NCBI RefSeq assembly: GCF_003610355.1
Contig: NZ_RAPY01000001.1
Span: 1,488,001-1,552,000, forward strand
From: Sphingobacterium detergens
GTDB taxonomy: Bacteria > Bacteroidota > Bacteroidia > Sphingobacteriales > Sphingobacteriaceae
Length of the DNA: 64,000 nt
Direction of reading: 5' to 3'
Shown: positions 18,928 to 27,615 of the stretch, in pieces
Position numbering within the stretch: position 1 is the stretch's first letter
Layout: the number at the start of each line of letters is the position of its first letter
Notes under the pieces: generated by a model
What the model saw: only the letters and a program-made list of their open reading frames with translations
Databases searched by the model: none
Told to the model about the DNA's origin: nothing
Position numbers and translations under genes: made by a program

Positions 18928-20268
18928 ATGTCTAAGAATTTTATCATTATTTTATGCATCGTTTCACTGGGGGGACTACTTTTCGGGTTCGATATGGCTG
19001 TTATAGCCGGAGCTTTGCCATTGGTTAAGCAGTTTTTCGGGCTGTCACCAGCACAGGAAGGTGTTTTTGTTAGTTCAGCACTGATCGGATGCATTATAGG
19101 TGTATTTTTTACGGGATCTTTTACAGACAAATATGGTCGTAAACAGGCCTTTATTGTTGCGTCCTTACTTTTCTTATTATCTGCGATCGGTTGTGGATTT
19201 AGTCCCAACTATACTTTATTGATTCTGAGCAGGGGTATCGGAGGACTAGGTGTGGGCATCGCTTCTATTGTTGTGCCACTTTATCTTGCCGAAATATCAC
19301 CCAGTAAATTCAGAGGCAGATCGGTTACCTGTTATCAACTGGCAATCACCTTTGGTATTCTGATCGCTTATATTAGTAATTACTTTATTCTCCAACTGCA
19401 TTCATTGCCACAGACAGAACTTTGGCGCGGTATGTTTTTAGTTGGTGCAATCCCTGCTATCCTACTCTGCTTGGGCGTTTATTTTATTCCCGAAAGTCCA
19501 CGTTGGCTTGCAAAAAATGGGCGCAGCGAAGAGGTTGCAGTCATTAGTGCTAAACTTGGTCTGACAGATCTACATGATTCGCCAAGTCCAGCAAAAGGAA
19601 ATATCCGCGATTTGTTTTCACCTATTTACCGTAGAGCTTTTCTCCTGGGATTATTCCTACCCTTGTTTTCTCAACTCAGTGGGATCAATGCGATCGTCTA
19701 TTACGGGCCTAGTATCCTCCTTGAATCGGGTATCTCTTTAGCTAATTCCTATCATGCACAATTGTTTTTCGGCGCTGCAAATGTCTTATTTACCTGCTTT
19801 GCTATCTGGAAGGTAGACAATTGGGGAAGAAGACCCTTATATATTTTAGGTACATTGGGTGCGACCATTAGTTTGATCGCGACAGGTTATCTTTTCAGCC
19901 TGGAACAGACAAACAATGTTGCACTGATTGTTTCCATCCTCTCATTCTTGTTTTTCTTTGCTTTTTCTATCGGTCCATTGAAATTTGTGGTGGCAGCCGA
20001 AATATTTCCCAATGCCATACGGGCGCGCGCAATGGGGATAAGCATTATGGTTATGTGGATTTCCGATGCTATCGTTGGACAGCTGACTCCGATTTTGCTT
20101 GCATCATGGGGTGCCCATTATACCTTTTGGTTATTCGCTTTCTTCTGCGCAATAGCTTTTATCGTTGTATTGGGCTATCTCCCTGAAACAAAAGGAAAAC
20201 CTTTGGAAGATATCGAAAAATATTGGATTGAAAAATCAAAGAAAAATCCCAGCGATCAAAACGCATAA
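18928..20268 (+). CDS. Sugar porter family MFS transporter
   Basis: A 12-helix sugar:proton symporter of the XylE/GlcP type (446 residues), which brings free hexose across the inner membrane. Family motifs are present: GFDMAVIAGALP in helix 1, DKYGRKQAF between helices 2 and 3, PESPRWLAKNGR after helix 6, SQLSGINAIVYYGP in helix 7, and PETKGKPLEDIEKYW at the end. The frame can be extended to a TTG at 18892, but that codon falls in the -7/operator region; ATG 18928 fits the usual N-terminus. It is followed by the isomerase gene after 62 bases. Context favours mannose (or glucose) as substrate; the family alone does not decide. Confidence 0.92.
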   Translation: MSKNFIIILCIVSLGGLLFGFDMAVIAGALPLVKQFFGLSPAQEGVFVSSALIGCIIGVFFTGSFTDKYGRKQAFIVASLLFLLSAIGCGFSPNYTLLILSRGIGGLGVGIASIVVPLYLAEISPSKFRGRSVTCYQLAITFGILIAYISNYFILQLHSLPQTELWRGMFLVGAIPAILLCLGVYFIPESPRWLAKNGRSEEVAVISAKLGLTDLHDSPSPAKGNIRDLFSPIYRRAFLLGLFLPLFSQLSGINAIVYYGPSILLESGISLANSYHAQLFFGAANVLFTCFAIWKVDNWGRRPLYILGTLGATISLIATGYLFSLEQTNNVALIVSILSFLFFFAFSIGPLKFVVAAEIFPNAIRARAMGISIMVMWISDAIVGQLTPILLASWGAHYTFWLFAFFCAIAFIVVLGYLPETKGKPLEDIEKYWIEKSKKNPSDQNA

Positions 20269-20330
20269 TATCATTTTAAAAACATCATATCAATTTAGTC
20301 AATTTTTAAATACGCAATAAATAACATCTT

Positions 20331-22079
20331 ATGTATTCCAATACTCAAACGACATCTTTTCAATACGACATCTTACCTACATTTCCAGTTCAGGGCAAAT
20401 TGTCAAACTCATATCATGAGTTGGTCGATCACCTGATCGAACATGATATACACTGCATAGATGGATTTGTCGGCGTAAATTGGGAAATACCAGTGGCACA
20501 GATTCAGCAGGAATTTGTAAAACGGGGATTAACGGTACGGTTTGTTTCTATGGAAACAGCATTCTTACCTGAATCAAGCATTCAGGAGAAGGTTGCCCCC
20601 TATCTGGGTGGCAATGATCCATTATTCGGAAAAAAAGCGCCCCTCCAACTGGCAGCATACTTTGATACTGTAAAGTTGGCCGCTTTTGAGGAAATCCTAA
20701 ATAATACAGCTGCCAATGAATATATCATTTTTTACGGTCCAGGAGCAGCACTTCTGGATAACTCCAGTAAAGTGATGTACATCGATCTGCCCAAAAATGT
20801 GCTTATCCAACGGATGCGTGCCGGGCAGGCCTGGAATTTGGCTTGTGCTAAGCAAACGAATCAAAAAGAACTTTACAAACGTTACTATTTTGTAGACTGG
20901 GAGCTCCTCAACCGACACAAGCGGACAATCTTATCCCGGGTGGAGATCCTGGCCGATCAGTTATCCCTGGAAAATCTGCCCTGGATTTCAGGAAACGATT
21001 TAAAAGAAACCTTACATGCCATGTCCGAAAACTATTTTCGGGTAAGACCGACATTTGAACCCGGAGTCTGGGGCGGACAATGGATGAAGGAACATTTAAC
21101 GGGCATCGATCAGCAGGCAAAAAACTATGCTTGGTCTTTTGAGATGATCGTCCCCGAAAATGGTATATTACTTGAAAGCAATGGACAGGTGCTCGAAATT
21201 TCATTTGACCAACTAATGTTTCAGGAGAGTTCAAATATATTGGGCACAGCACAGCCACGTTTTGATGTTGAGTTCCCAATCCGGTTCAACTTTCTTGACA
21301 CTTTTGATGGCGGCAATCTTTCGATTCAGTGCCACCCTAGTCCAAGTTATGCCAAAACGGAGTTTGGGGAAAATTTCACACAGGACGAATCCTATTACAT
21401 CGTTGACAGAAAAGGAGATGCTCAGGTTTATCTGGGATTCCAGGAGGATATTGATGCCGACCAATTCCGTACTGTGCTTGAGCAGAGCTTCCATACAGGT
21501 GAGCCCATTGCAATTGACAAGTACGTCCAAAAATTTGACTCACAAAAGCATCAGTTGTATCTGATTCCACATGGTACTGTACACTCTTCAGGTACAAATA
21601 ACCTTGTGCTGGAAATCAGCGCTACCCCGTATAACTATACCTTTAAGATGTACGACTGGGTACGTCCAGATTTAGATGGTAAACCACGTCCATTGAATAT
21701 TGACAGAGCTTTCTCCAACCTCAACTTTAACCGGAAAGGTGACGTTGTAAAAAACACGCTCCTGTCACAACCTCAGATTGATGTACTCGATACACAGTCG
21801 ATAAAAGTACATTTACCGACGCATGAAGATCATTTCTATGATGTTTTCAGGTACGAATTTGAAGATGAAGTGCGCATTGAAACAAAGGGGCAATGCCATA
21901 TTATGATGCTCGTTGAGGGGGAAGCCGTAGAACTGACGACTGCCAATGGAATGAAAAGAATCTTCCATTATGCAGAAACATTTGCTGTTCCCGCGGCTGC
22001 GAAATCTTATTCACTCCGTAATCTGGGAGCTAGCCAAGCGAAGGTCATACAGTCTTTTGTCAAAGACTCTAAATGTTAA
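20331..22079 (+). CDS. Class I mannose-6-phosphate isomerase with extra N-terminal kinase-like domain
   Basis: Interconverts mannose-6-phosphate and fructose-6-phosphate, zinc-dependent. The type I PMI part begins near residue 235: RPTFEPGVWGGQWMKE, then NLSIQCHPSPSY with zinc ligands Q333 and H335, the glutamate in QDESYYIVDR (E353), LIPHGTVHSSGTNN and the final cupin strands. The first 230 residues are additional: IDGFVGVNWEIPV at 43-55, NDPLFG, and VMYIDLPKNVLIQRMR at 148-163 resemble the P-loop and LID regions of uridine-kinase-like enzymes, but the GxxxxGK[ST] loop is not preserved. Total 582 residues against about 390 for ManA. It lies in the GntR-controlled operon with transporter and glycosidase, which makes mannose the expected sugar. 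Confidence 0.85.
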   Translation: MYSNTQTTSFQYDILPTFPVQGKLSNSYHELVDHLIEHDIHCIDGFVGVNWEIPVAQIQQEFVKRGLTVRFVSMETAFLPESSIQEKVAPYLGGNDPLFGKKAPLQLAAYFDTVKLAAFEEILNNTAANEYIIFYGPGAALLDNSSKVMYIDLPKNVLIQRMRAGQAWNLACAKQTNQKELYKRYYFVDWELLNRHKRTILSRVEILADQLSLENLPWISGNDLKETLHAMSENYFRVRPTFEPGVWGGQWMKEHLTGIDQQAKNYAWSFEMIVPENGILLESNGQVLEISFDQLMFQESSNILGTAQPRFDVEFPIRFNFLDTFDGGNLSIQCHPSPSYAKTEFGENFTQDESYYIVDRKGDAQVYLGFQEDIDADQFRTVLEQSFHTGEPIAIDKYVQKFDSQKHQLYLIPHGTVHSSGTNNLVLEISATPYNYTFKMYDWVRPDLDGKPRPLNIDRAFSNLNFNRKGDVVKNTLLSQPQIDVLDTQSIKVHLPTHEDHFYDVFRYEFEDEVRIETKGQCHIMMLVEGEAVELTTANGMKRIFHYAETFAVPAAAKSYSLRNLGASQAKVIQSFVKDSKC

Positions 22080-22110
22080 TTTAAGTATACTAACGATAAA
22101 AAACAGCATC

Positions 22111-23406
22111 ATGAGAAATTTATATTTCGCGCTATCTACTTCATTGTTAATCTTATCCTGCAATGGCGGGGGGAATAAATCTACAGGCAGCAACACAGCG
22201 CAGCGTGCTCCCCAAGATAGTAACTTCCAGCTCGTTAAAGATATGGCGACCAATGTTATCAAAGCTGGGTTCAACGCCGGGGACGGCTATAGTGAGGTGT
22301 GGATCAGGGATTACAATACCTTTATTACCTTGGCGACCAAAGTACACCCCCATGATCAGATCAAAGATCAGTTGGGCATATTTTTTAAATTGCAGGGTGC
22401 CGATGGCAATATCGCTGATGGCTTTGTCAAAAAATCCAGCCTAAAAAATGGTGTTTCCGACTATTATACAATCACGAATCCCCTGGCAGCGGAATATGCA
22501 GGGCATAAAAACACGGTGGAAACCGATCAGGAAACATCCCTGATCCAGGCGGTACACAAATATATCATCGCAACCAAAGACAGCTCCTTTCTGGCACAGA
22601 AAATCGGCGAAACGAGTGTAAAAGATCGTATGGAACAGGCTTTGCAATTCCTAATGGATAAACGCTACAATAGCACCTACGGATTATTATGGGGGGCCAC
22701 AACGGTTGATTGGGGTGATGTACAACCCGAACATGATTGGGGCGTACATTTAGATGAAAGCTCACATATTGCACTGGACATTTACGATAATGCGATGTTC
22801 TTAATTGCACTGGACAATTACATTGACCTTTTCCCTGAGAAAAAGGAAAAATGGGGCAAGGTTCGAGAGATGATCGCAAGCAATACGATGAAACATCTTT
22901 GGGATGATAAAAATCAAAAATTCATTCCACATATTTATATTAAAGGTTCGCCATTTCCGAAAGATTTTGATGAAAACCAGATTTACTACCACGGTGGAAC
23001 TGCGATTGCCATTGAAGCGAACCTGCTCAGCAAAGAGCAGATTAAAACGTCTCTGGACAAGATGATCAAAAATGTAAAGGACGCAGGAGCTGCCACCATT
23101 GGTCTAACAGTATACCCGACCTACCCAGCGGGTTTCTTCAAAAACAAAGGCATGTATCCCTATGGTTACCAAAATGGTGGAGACTGGACTTGGTTTGGGG
23201 GAAGAATGATCCAACAATTGGTTAAGAATGGTTTCCAACAGGAAGCCTACGAGCAGATCAAGCCCATGTTGGCACGTGTTATTAAAAATAAAGGCTTCTA
23301 CGAATGGTATACCAAAGACAATAAACCTGAAGGTTCGGGAACTTTCAGAGGCGAGGCTGGCGTACTTTACGATGCGATCAGTCTATTGGAAAATACAGGG
23401 AAATAA
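22111..23406 (+). CDS. Lipoprotein (alpha/alpha)6-barrel glycoside hydrolase, paralog of the 16712 gene
   Basis: A 431-residue protein with a lipoprotein signal (LLILSC, lipid-bearing cysteine at residue 17), so probably anchored in a membrane rather than secreted like its paralog. The catalytic part repeats the same blocks: GYSEVWIRDYNTFI, NTVETDQETSLIQ, LLWGATTVDWGDVQP, DIYDNAMFLIALD, YYHGGTAIAIEAN, GLTVYPTYPAGFFK, NGGDWTWFGGRMIQQL and NKGFYEWY. Family not assigned. The frame is open back to 21970 within the previous gene, but ATG 22111 starts directly at the signal peptide, 31 bases after the isomerase stop. It ends the operon at a strong terminator. Confidence 0.75.
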   Translation: MRNLYFALSTSLLILSCNGGGNKSTGSNTAQRAPQDSNFQLVKDMATNVIKAGFNAGDGYSEVWIRDYNTFITLATKVHPHDQIKDQLGIFFKLQGADGNIADGFVKKSSLKNGVSDYYTITNPLAAEYAGHKNTVETDQETSLIQAVHKYIIATKDSSFLAQKIGETSVKDRMEQALQFLMDKRYNSTYGLLWGATTVDWGDVQPEHDWGVHLDESSHIALDIYDNAMFLIALDNYIDLFPEKKEKWGKVREMIASNTMKHLWDDKNQKFIPHIYIKGSPFPKDFDENQIYYHGGTAIAIEANLLSKEQIKTSLDKMIKNVKDAGAATIGLTVYPTYPAGFFKNKGMYPYGYQNGGDWTWFGGRMIQQLVKNGFQQEAYEQIKPMLARVIKNKGFYEWYTKDNKPEGSGTFRGEAGVLYDAISLLENTGK

Positions 23407-23431
23407 CCCGCAGTATTTATACACGACAAAT

Positions 23432-23475
23432 AAAAATAGGGAGTCCGAAAAGATCGGACTCCCTATTTTTATTCA
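23432..23475 (+). terminator. Terminator of the transporter-isomerase-glycosidase operon
   Basis: A 17-bp perfect stem (23432-23448 with 23454-23470) closing a 5-nt loop, ending in a T run. Confidence 0.92.
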
Positions 23476-23676
23476 ATTTTGTTCGCATTCCCTACCCCCT
23501 CTTTCCAAATATTCTAAAAACGCTATCCTCCTCCAATCGCTTCTTTCCAATAACCACAAGTCAGGTCTCCAATACCCTTTACGTATTGACTAAGTATTGC
23601 TTCAGTATAGACTAAGTATCTATTCAGTCATATTATCGTCAATGGATCATACGACTTGGTCTGTACTTTATCATCG

Positions 23677-25113
23677 CTAGAACCTGACTGTATCCGTAGC
23701 GATAAATGGCAATCGGTAATTACCTGTGTCGATGCGAACCTTACCATGTAATGCTTTTAAGGCCGTACTGTCCTGGCTTCCCGTTTGATAGATGTATACA
23801 TTTTTCAGATTAGGAATATCCTTCAAATTTGACAAACCCTTTGCGGTTACTTTTGTTCCCACTAGATTGAGATAGATCAACTTTTGCAGTCCTTTCAATT
23901 GTGACAAACCTTCATCGGACACTTTTGTGTTCTCGAGATGCAAACGCGAGATGACAGGCATGGATTTTATCGTAGAAAATGCCTGATCTGTAATGGCGGT
24001 ATGTCCAAGTTTCAGCTGAACGATATTCTCTTTAATGGCCAACAGATCTTGCAGATCCTTATCATTAAACTGTGGGTAGTTGATGGCATTGACCAGCACG
24101 AGATTGTTTTCTTTAGCCACAGGAATGATTTTAATACCTTTTGCCTGCCAGGCATCGACTTTATCCTTTGGTAAATCGGGTGCTTTGGGAAAATCTGCAT
24201 ACAATACCGGAGACGCTTCCTGCTCCCCTGTTTCTAGCTTTTTCAATATTGCTGCAATTTCTTTTGTCTGTGTAAGTTGATTCACTTTTTTATCGAAGTT
24301 CGCTCCTTGGTCAATCCACCAGGCGATCAATTTGATCTGGTCAGGACTGATTGGTGTACGTCCTTTTGGTGGCATTCTTTTTTTGTGCCCTTCCGGTAAG
24401 ATCAATCGTGCATACAGCTCACTTTCTTTGGACTTGTTATCGACCAGTACTTTACCATTCTCTCCCCCTTTTAGCAGGCTTTCCTTTGTATGTAAGGCCA
24501 AACCGCCCTCCTGTTTACGATCACCATGGCAGCTTTGACAACGCTGCTTGAGTATAGGCTGAATAATACCGTCATATACAGCGGCCTCTTGTACATTCTC
24601 AACGATTAATACCTCTTCACTGCTCTCCTTCATGCCAAAAGTCTTTTTCATTGCTTGCGGCATCGCCTCAATAAAGTAACCCTTGCCATGTGTCAAGGTG
24701 CCACCGTAGTGTCCTGTGATTCCCAGCAATACGACCAGGATCAAAAATAACCAAAAGCGAAACCTAATGATCTTTTTTGACCATTGCAACGTTTCACTTT
24801 TTTCACGATAGAGCATATAGAGCAGTATGCTGCATCCCGCCACCACAATGCCCAACCATTGATGGTAATTGAGCACCTGTATTTCGTAACCACCATTGCG
24901 CGAAAGCAGAAATCCTGAGAGCGCCGCAAATACAGCTGCTATACTACCTAATAACAAGGATAACCTAATCGCAGGCTGGTATGGATTTTCCTTCTTGAAT
25001 AGCTCCAAAAATGCCATTACAAATGCGATCAATAAAATTCCAATGGGTAAATGCACTAAGATGGGATGAAAGCGTCCCAAAAAGGCCATCAATTCTTCAA
25101 GGAAAACCATCAT
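23677..25113 (-). CDS. DUF2231 membrane protein fused to a cytochrome c domain and leucine-rich repeats
   Basis: Three parts are readable in 478 residues. Residues 10-135 hold four transmembrane segments with FHPILVHLPIGILLI, the DUF2231 signature. Residues 180-275 form a planctomycete-type cytochrome c domain with heme motif CQSCH at 192-196 and a later MPPKG axial-methionine motif. From about residue 355 come leucine-rich repeats (ISRLHLENTKVSDEGL, LIYLNLVGTKVTAKGL). It should sit in the inner membrane with the heme domain outside. Its ATG overlaps the stop of the isomerase gene (ATGA), so translation is probably coupled. It is last in the PSD1/DUF1501 operon; the electron-transfer partner is unknown. 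Confidence 0.82.
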   Translation of the reverse strand: MMVFLEELMAFLGRFHPILVHLPIGILLIAFVMAFLELFKKENPYQPAIRLSLLLGSIAAVFAALSGFLLSRNGGYEIQVLNYHQWLGIVVAGCSILLYMLYREKSETLQWSKKIIRFRFWLFLILVVLLGITGHYGGTLTHGKGYFIEAMPQAMKKTFGMKESSEEVLIVENVQEAAVYDGIIQPILKQRCQSCHGDRKQEGGLALHTKESLLKGGENGKVLVDNKSKESELYARLILPEGHKKRMPPKGRTPISPDQIKLIAWWIDQGANFDKKVNQLTQTKEIAAILKKLETGEQEASPVLYADFPKAPDLPKDKVDAWQAKGIKIIPVAKENNLVLVNAINYPQFNDKDLQDLLAIKENIVQLKLGHTAITDQAFSTIKSMPVISRLHLENTKVSDEGLSQLKGLQKLIYLNLVGTKVTAKGLSNLKDIPNLKNVYIYQTGSQDSTALKALHGKVRIDTGNYRLPFIATDTVRF

Positions 25114-25991
25114 TCTTTATACCTGTCTTTGAGTAAGTTCAACATATATACATTTACCGACCATTGGTCAGCTACGGGTTGCTGCGTAAAAGGTAGTGTT
25201 GGCAGATAGCCTGCCGGGCCAAACTCTGTGGTGATGGTCAACACCTTTGCTCCATTTTGTTTATGCTGCTTAACGATCTCATCCCACCAGGCCAAATGTT
25301 GATCGACGGTATTTTTCCATTCCGGTGCTGCAGGATCATTGACCTGTGGTCCTTCAGGGTGTCCGATCCGGGCGTGGATATGTTCTGTCCGGGCGAGCGC
25401 CAAAGCTACCGCTTCTTGCTGGTCACCGAGCAGGGACTCATGTACATTGCACCAATGTGAAATATCCAATGCAAGCCTTAAGGAAGGAATCTTTGCTAAG
25501 TAATCTTTGGTCAGGTGCGCTGCAAAGCTAAATCTACCACGATGCGTTTCATGGTATACCGGAACATGCTGTTTTTCCATGACGACCTGCCCAATGTCGA
25601 TCAATTGTTTATTTTGTTCAAAGGAATAATATTCTTTACCTGTATGGCAGTTGATATAATCAGGTTTCATAGCTGCAGCTTCTTCCAGATTACGTTTAAA
25701 GCTTTCACGGTACTGTTCGAAGGAAGCTCCAGAACCACCGGAGAGCAAGCCTAAGCTCAGACCGTATTTTTGTAGGGCATCAATCATTTCCTTCCGTTCT
25801 TTCAGATCTCCAGGTAGCCAGGCTTCGACACCTTGATAACCTGCTTTCTTAACACGTTCACAGAATCGATCCCAGGAATCGGCATTTCCCCAATTGGTAC
25901 AATAATATTTGATATGTAGTTTCTCTTGCTTCTGAGCTAAAAGTGTAAAAAAATTGGCCATCAGAAGTATTAGTAATAGGAATCGTTTCAT
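25110..25991 (-). CDS. Exported sugar phosphate isomerase/epimerase-like TIM-barrel protein
   Basis: A 293-residue xylose-isomerase-like TIM barrel (AP endonuclease family 2 fold) with a signal peptide (FLLLILLMANFFTLLAQ). Recognisable pieces are GYQGVEAWLPGD, NCHTGKEYYS, VYHETHRGRFSF, LALDISHWCN and HARIGHPEGPQ, carrying the Glu/Asp/His metal ligands of the fold, and TTEFGPAGYLP at the end. Export is unusual for a sugar-phosphate enzyme, so the substrate is more likely a free sugar derivative or sugar acid. It lies 3 bases after the DUF1501 gene and overlaps the next gene by 4 bases. Confidence 0.82.
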   Translation of the reverse strand: MKRFLLLILLMANFFTLLAQKQEKLHIKYYCTNWGNADSWDRFCERVKKAGYQGVEAWLPGDLKERKEMIDALQKYGLSLGLLSGGSGASFEQYRESFKRNLEEAAAMKPDYINCHTGKEYYSFEQNKQLIDIGQVVMEKQHVPVYHETHRGRFSFAAHLTKDYLAKIPSLRLALDISHWCNVHESLLGDQQEAVALALARTEHIHARIGHPEGPQVNDPAAPEWKNTVDQHLAWWDEIVKQHKQNGAKVLTITTEFGPAGYLPTLPFTQQPVADQWSVNVYMLNLLKDRYKE

Positions 25992-25994
25992 TAT

Positions 25995-27494
25995 TTAAAT
26001 AATCGCTTGTATAAGTTCACCTTCCACATCCGTCAAACGGAATGGTCGGCCCTGAAATTCATAAGTAAATTTTTCGTGGTCAAAGCCAAGGAGGTGGAGC
26101 ATGGTTGCGTGGACATCGTGTACGGAAGCCCTTCCTTCAACACCCGCAAAACCGATATCGTCCGTTTGTCCATAACTGATACCATTGCGCACCCCGCCCC
26201 CCGCCATCCAAATGGTATAGGCATCCGTATGATGGTCTCTACCCAAAAATGGCATATCACTATTATCTCGGTTCTCCTGCATTGGTGTGCGTCCAAACTC
26301 GCCGCCCCAGACCACCAATGTATCTTCGAGTAGACCACGTTGCTTCAGATCCAAAATCAATGCCGTCATCGGACGATCAATCTCCCGACATTTATTTCGA
26401 AATCCAAGATCTATCGAGTCCGATGCATTGGTACCATGGCTATCCCAGCCCCAATCAAATAACTGGACAAAACGTACCCCCTGCTCCACGAGCTTGCGGG
26501 CCAATAGGCAATTATTTGCAAAAGATTCCTTTCCCGGTTCGGTACCATATAACTCATGGATATAAGCTGGTTCGTTATTGATATTCATCACCTCAGGTAC
26601 TGCAACCTGCATTTTATAGGCCATTTCATATTGGGCAATCCGGGACAGTGTCTCTGGATCTTTAAATGTGTCATACTCCGTTTTATTCACATTATTGATC
26701 GCATCAATAAGATTTCGTTTCATGTCCCGATCCATCCCTTCAGGGTCAGCAATATACAGAACGGGATCTCCCTTCGAACGACATTGAACTCCTTGATAAA
26801 CCGACGGTAGAAAGCCACTTCCCCAGACGCTCTTTCCCGCATCTGGTGTTTTACCACCAGAAGTCAACACCACAAAACCTGGTAAATTGCTATTTTCAGA
26901 GCCTAGACCATAGGTCACCCATGAACCGATACTCGGACGGCCCAGACGGGCACTCCCGGTATGCATAAACAACTGTGCCGGTCCATGATTAAACTGATCG
27001 GTATGAACAGCTTTCAAAAAACTAACATCATCAACTACCTTACTGAAATGTGGTAAATGATCGGATACCCAAGCGCCACTTTGACCATATTGCTTGAAGG
27101 TAGCCTGTGGTCCCAACATTTTAGGTACCCCTCGAATAAAGGCAAACTTCTTACCCGCCAAAAGCGATTGTGGACAGGGTTGATTATGCAGTTTCTGCAA
27201 TGCAGGCTTATAATCAAAGAGTTCAAGCTGTGAAGGGGCTCCCGCCATATGTAAGTAGATGACACTTTTGGCTTTGCCCGGGAAATGTGGCGATTTAGGG
27301 ATCAATGGATTTAGGGCATTGAGATCCAGACTCCCTTTGGATTTAGATGAATCCCATCCGCCGCAACTTGCCAATAGGCCTCCAAGTGCAATACCACCGA
27401 TACCAGCGACGCAATCTTTCAGGAAATGTCTTCTTGTCACAGCCTTCAATTCAGATTGCTGTGCCTCTTCAATTAGTTTATTCAGATCTTTCAT
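25995..27494 (-). CDS. DUF1501 protein (sulfatase/phosphatase-like fold) with Tat-type signal
   Basis: A 499-residue exported protein. The N-terminus TRRHFLKDCVAGIGGIALGG is a Tat signal, followed by a cysteine (LLASC) that may also be lipidated. The body shows the DUF1501 blocks KSVIYLHMAGAPSQLELFDYKP, HTGSARLGRPSIGSWVTYGL, FVQLFDWGWDSHG and VWGGEFGRTP, with the histidines and aspartates of an alkaline-phosphatase-like metal site. Biochemical activity of the family is not established. DUF1501 is normally co-encoded with PSD1-type cytochrome proteins, as here (the PSD1 gene is directly upstream, gap 121 bases). Confidence 0.88.
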   Translation of the reverse strand: MKDLNKLIEEAQQSELKAVTRRHFLKDCVAGIGGIALGGLLASCGGWDSSKSKGSLDLNALNPLIPKSPHFPGKAKSVIYLHMAGAPSQLELFDYKPALQKLHNQPCPQSLLAGKKFAFIRGVPKMLGPQATFKQYGQSGAWVSDHLPHFSKVVDDVSFLKAVHTDQFNHGPAQLFMHTGSARLGRPSIGSWVTYGLGSENSNLPGFVVLTSGGKTPDAGKSVWGSGFLPSVYQGVQCRSKGDPVLYIADPEGMDRDMKRNLIDAINNVNKTEYDTFKDPETLSRIAQYEMAYKMQVAVPEVMNINNEPAYIHELYGTEPGKESFANNCLLARKLVEQGVRFVQLFDWGWDSHGTNASDSIDLGFRNKCREIDRPMTALILDLKQRGLLEDTLVVWGGEFGRTPMQENRDNSDMPFLGRDHHTDAYTIWMAGGGVRNGISYGQTDDIGFAGVEGRASVHDVHATMLHLLGFDHEKFTYEFQGRPFRLTDVEGELIQAII

Positions 27495-27615
27495 TCAAGT
27501 AAATCTTTTGTAACAGCATCATTCTATCAAGAACCTACTATTATCTTAGTTTATCTATTATTTTAAGCTTCCGTCCATCGCACTCACTCACTTCAATTAT
27601 CTTTGTGTCTATTCC

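Noticed and set aside
14040..23406. Whether the mannoside locus is a classical SusC/SusD polysaccharide utilisation locus
   Set aside because: No SusC-like TonB transporter or SusD-like lipoprotein is present; uptake is by an MFS sugar porter.
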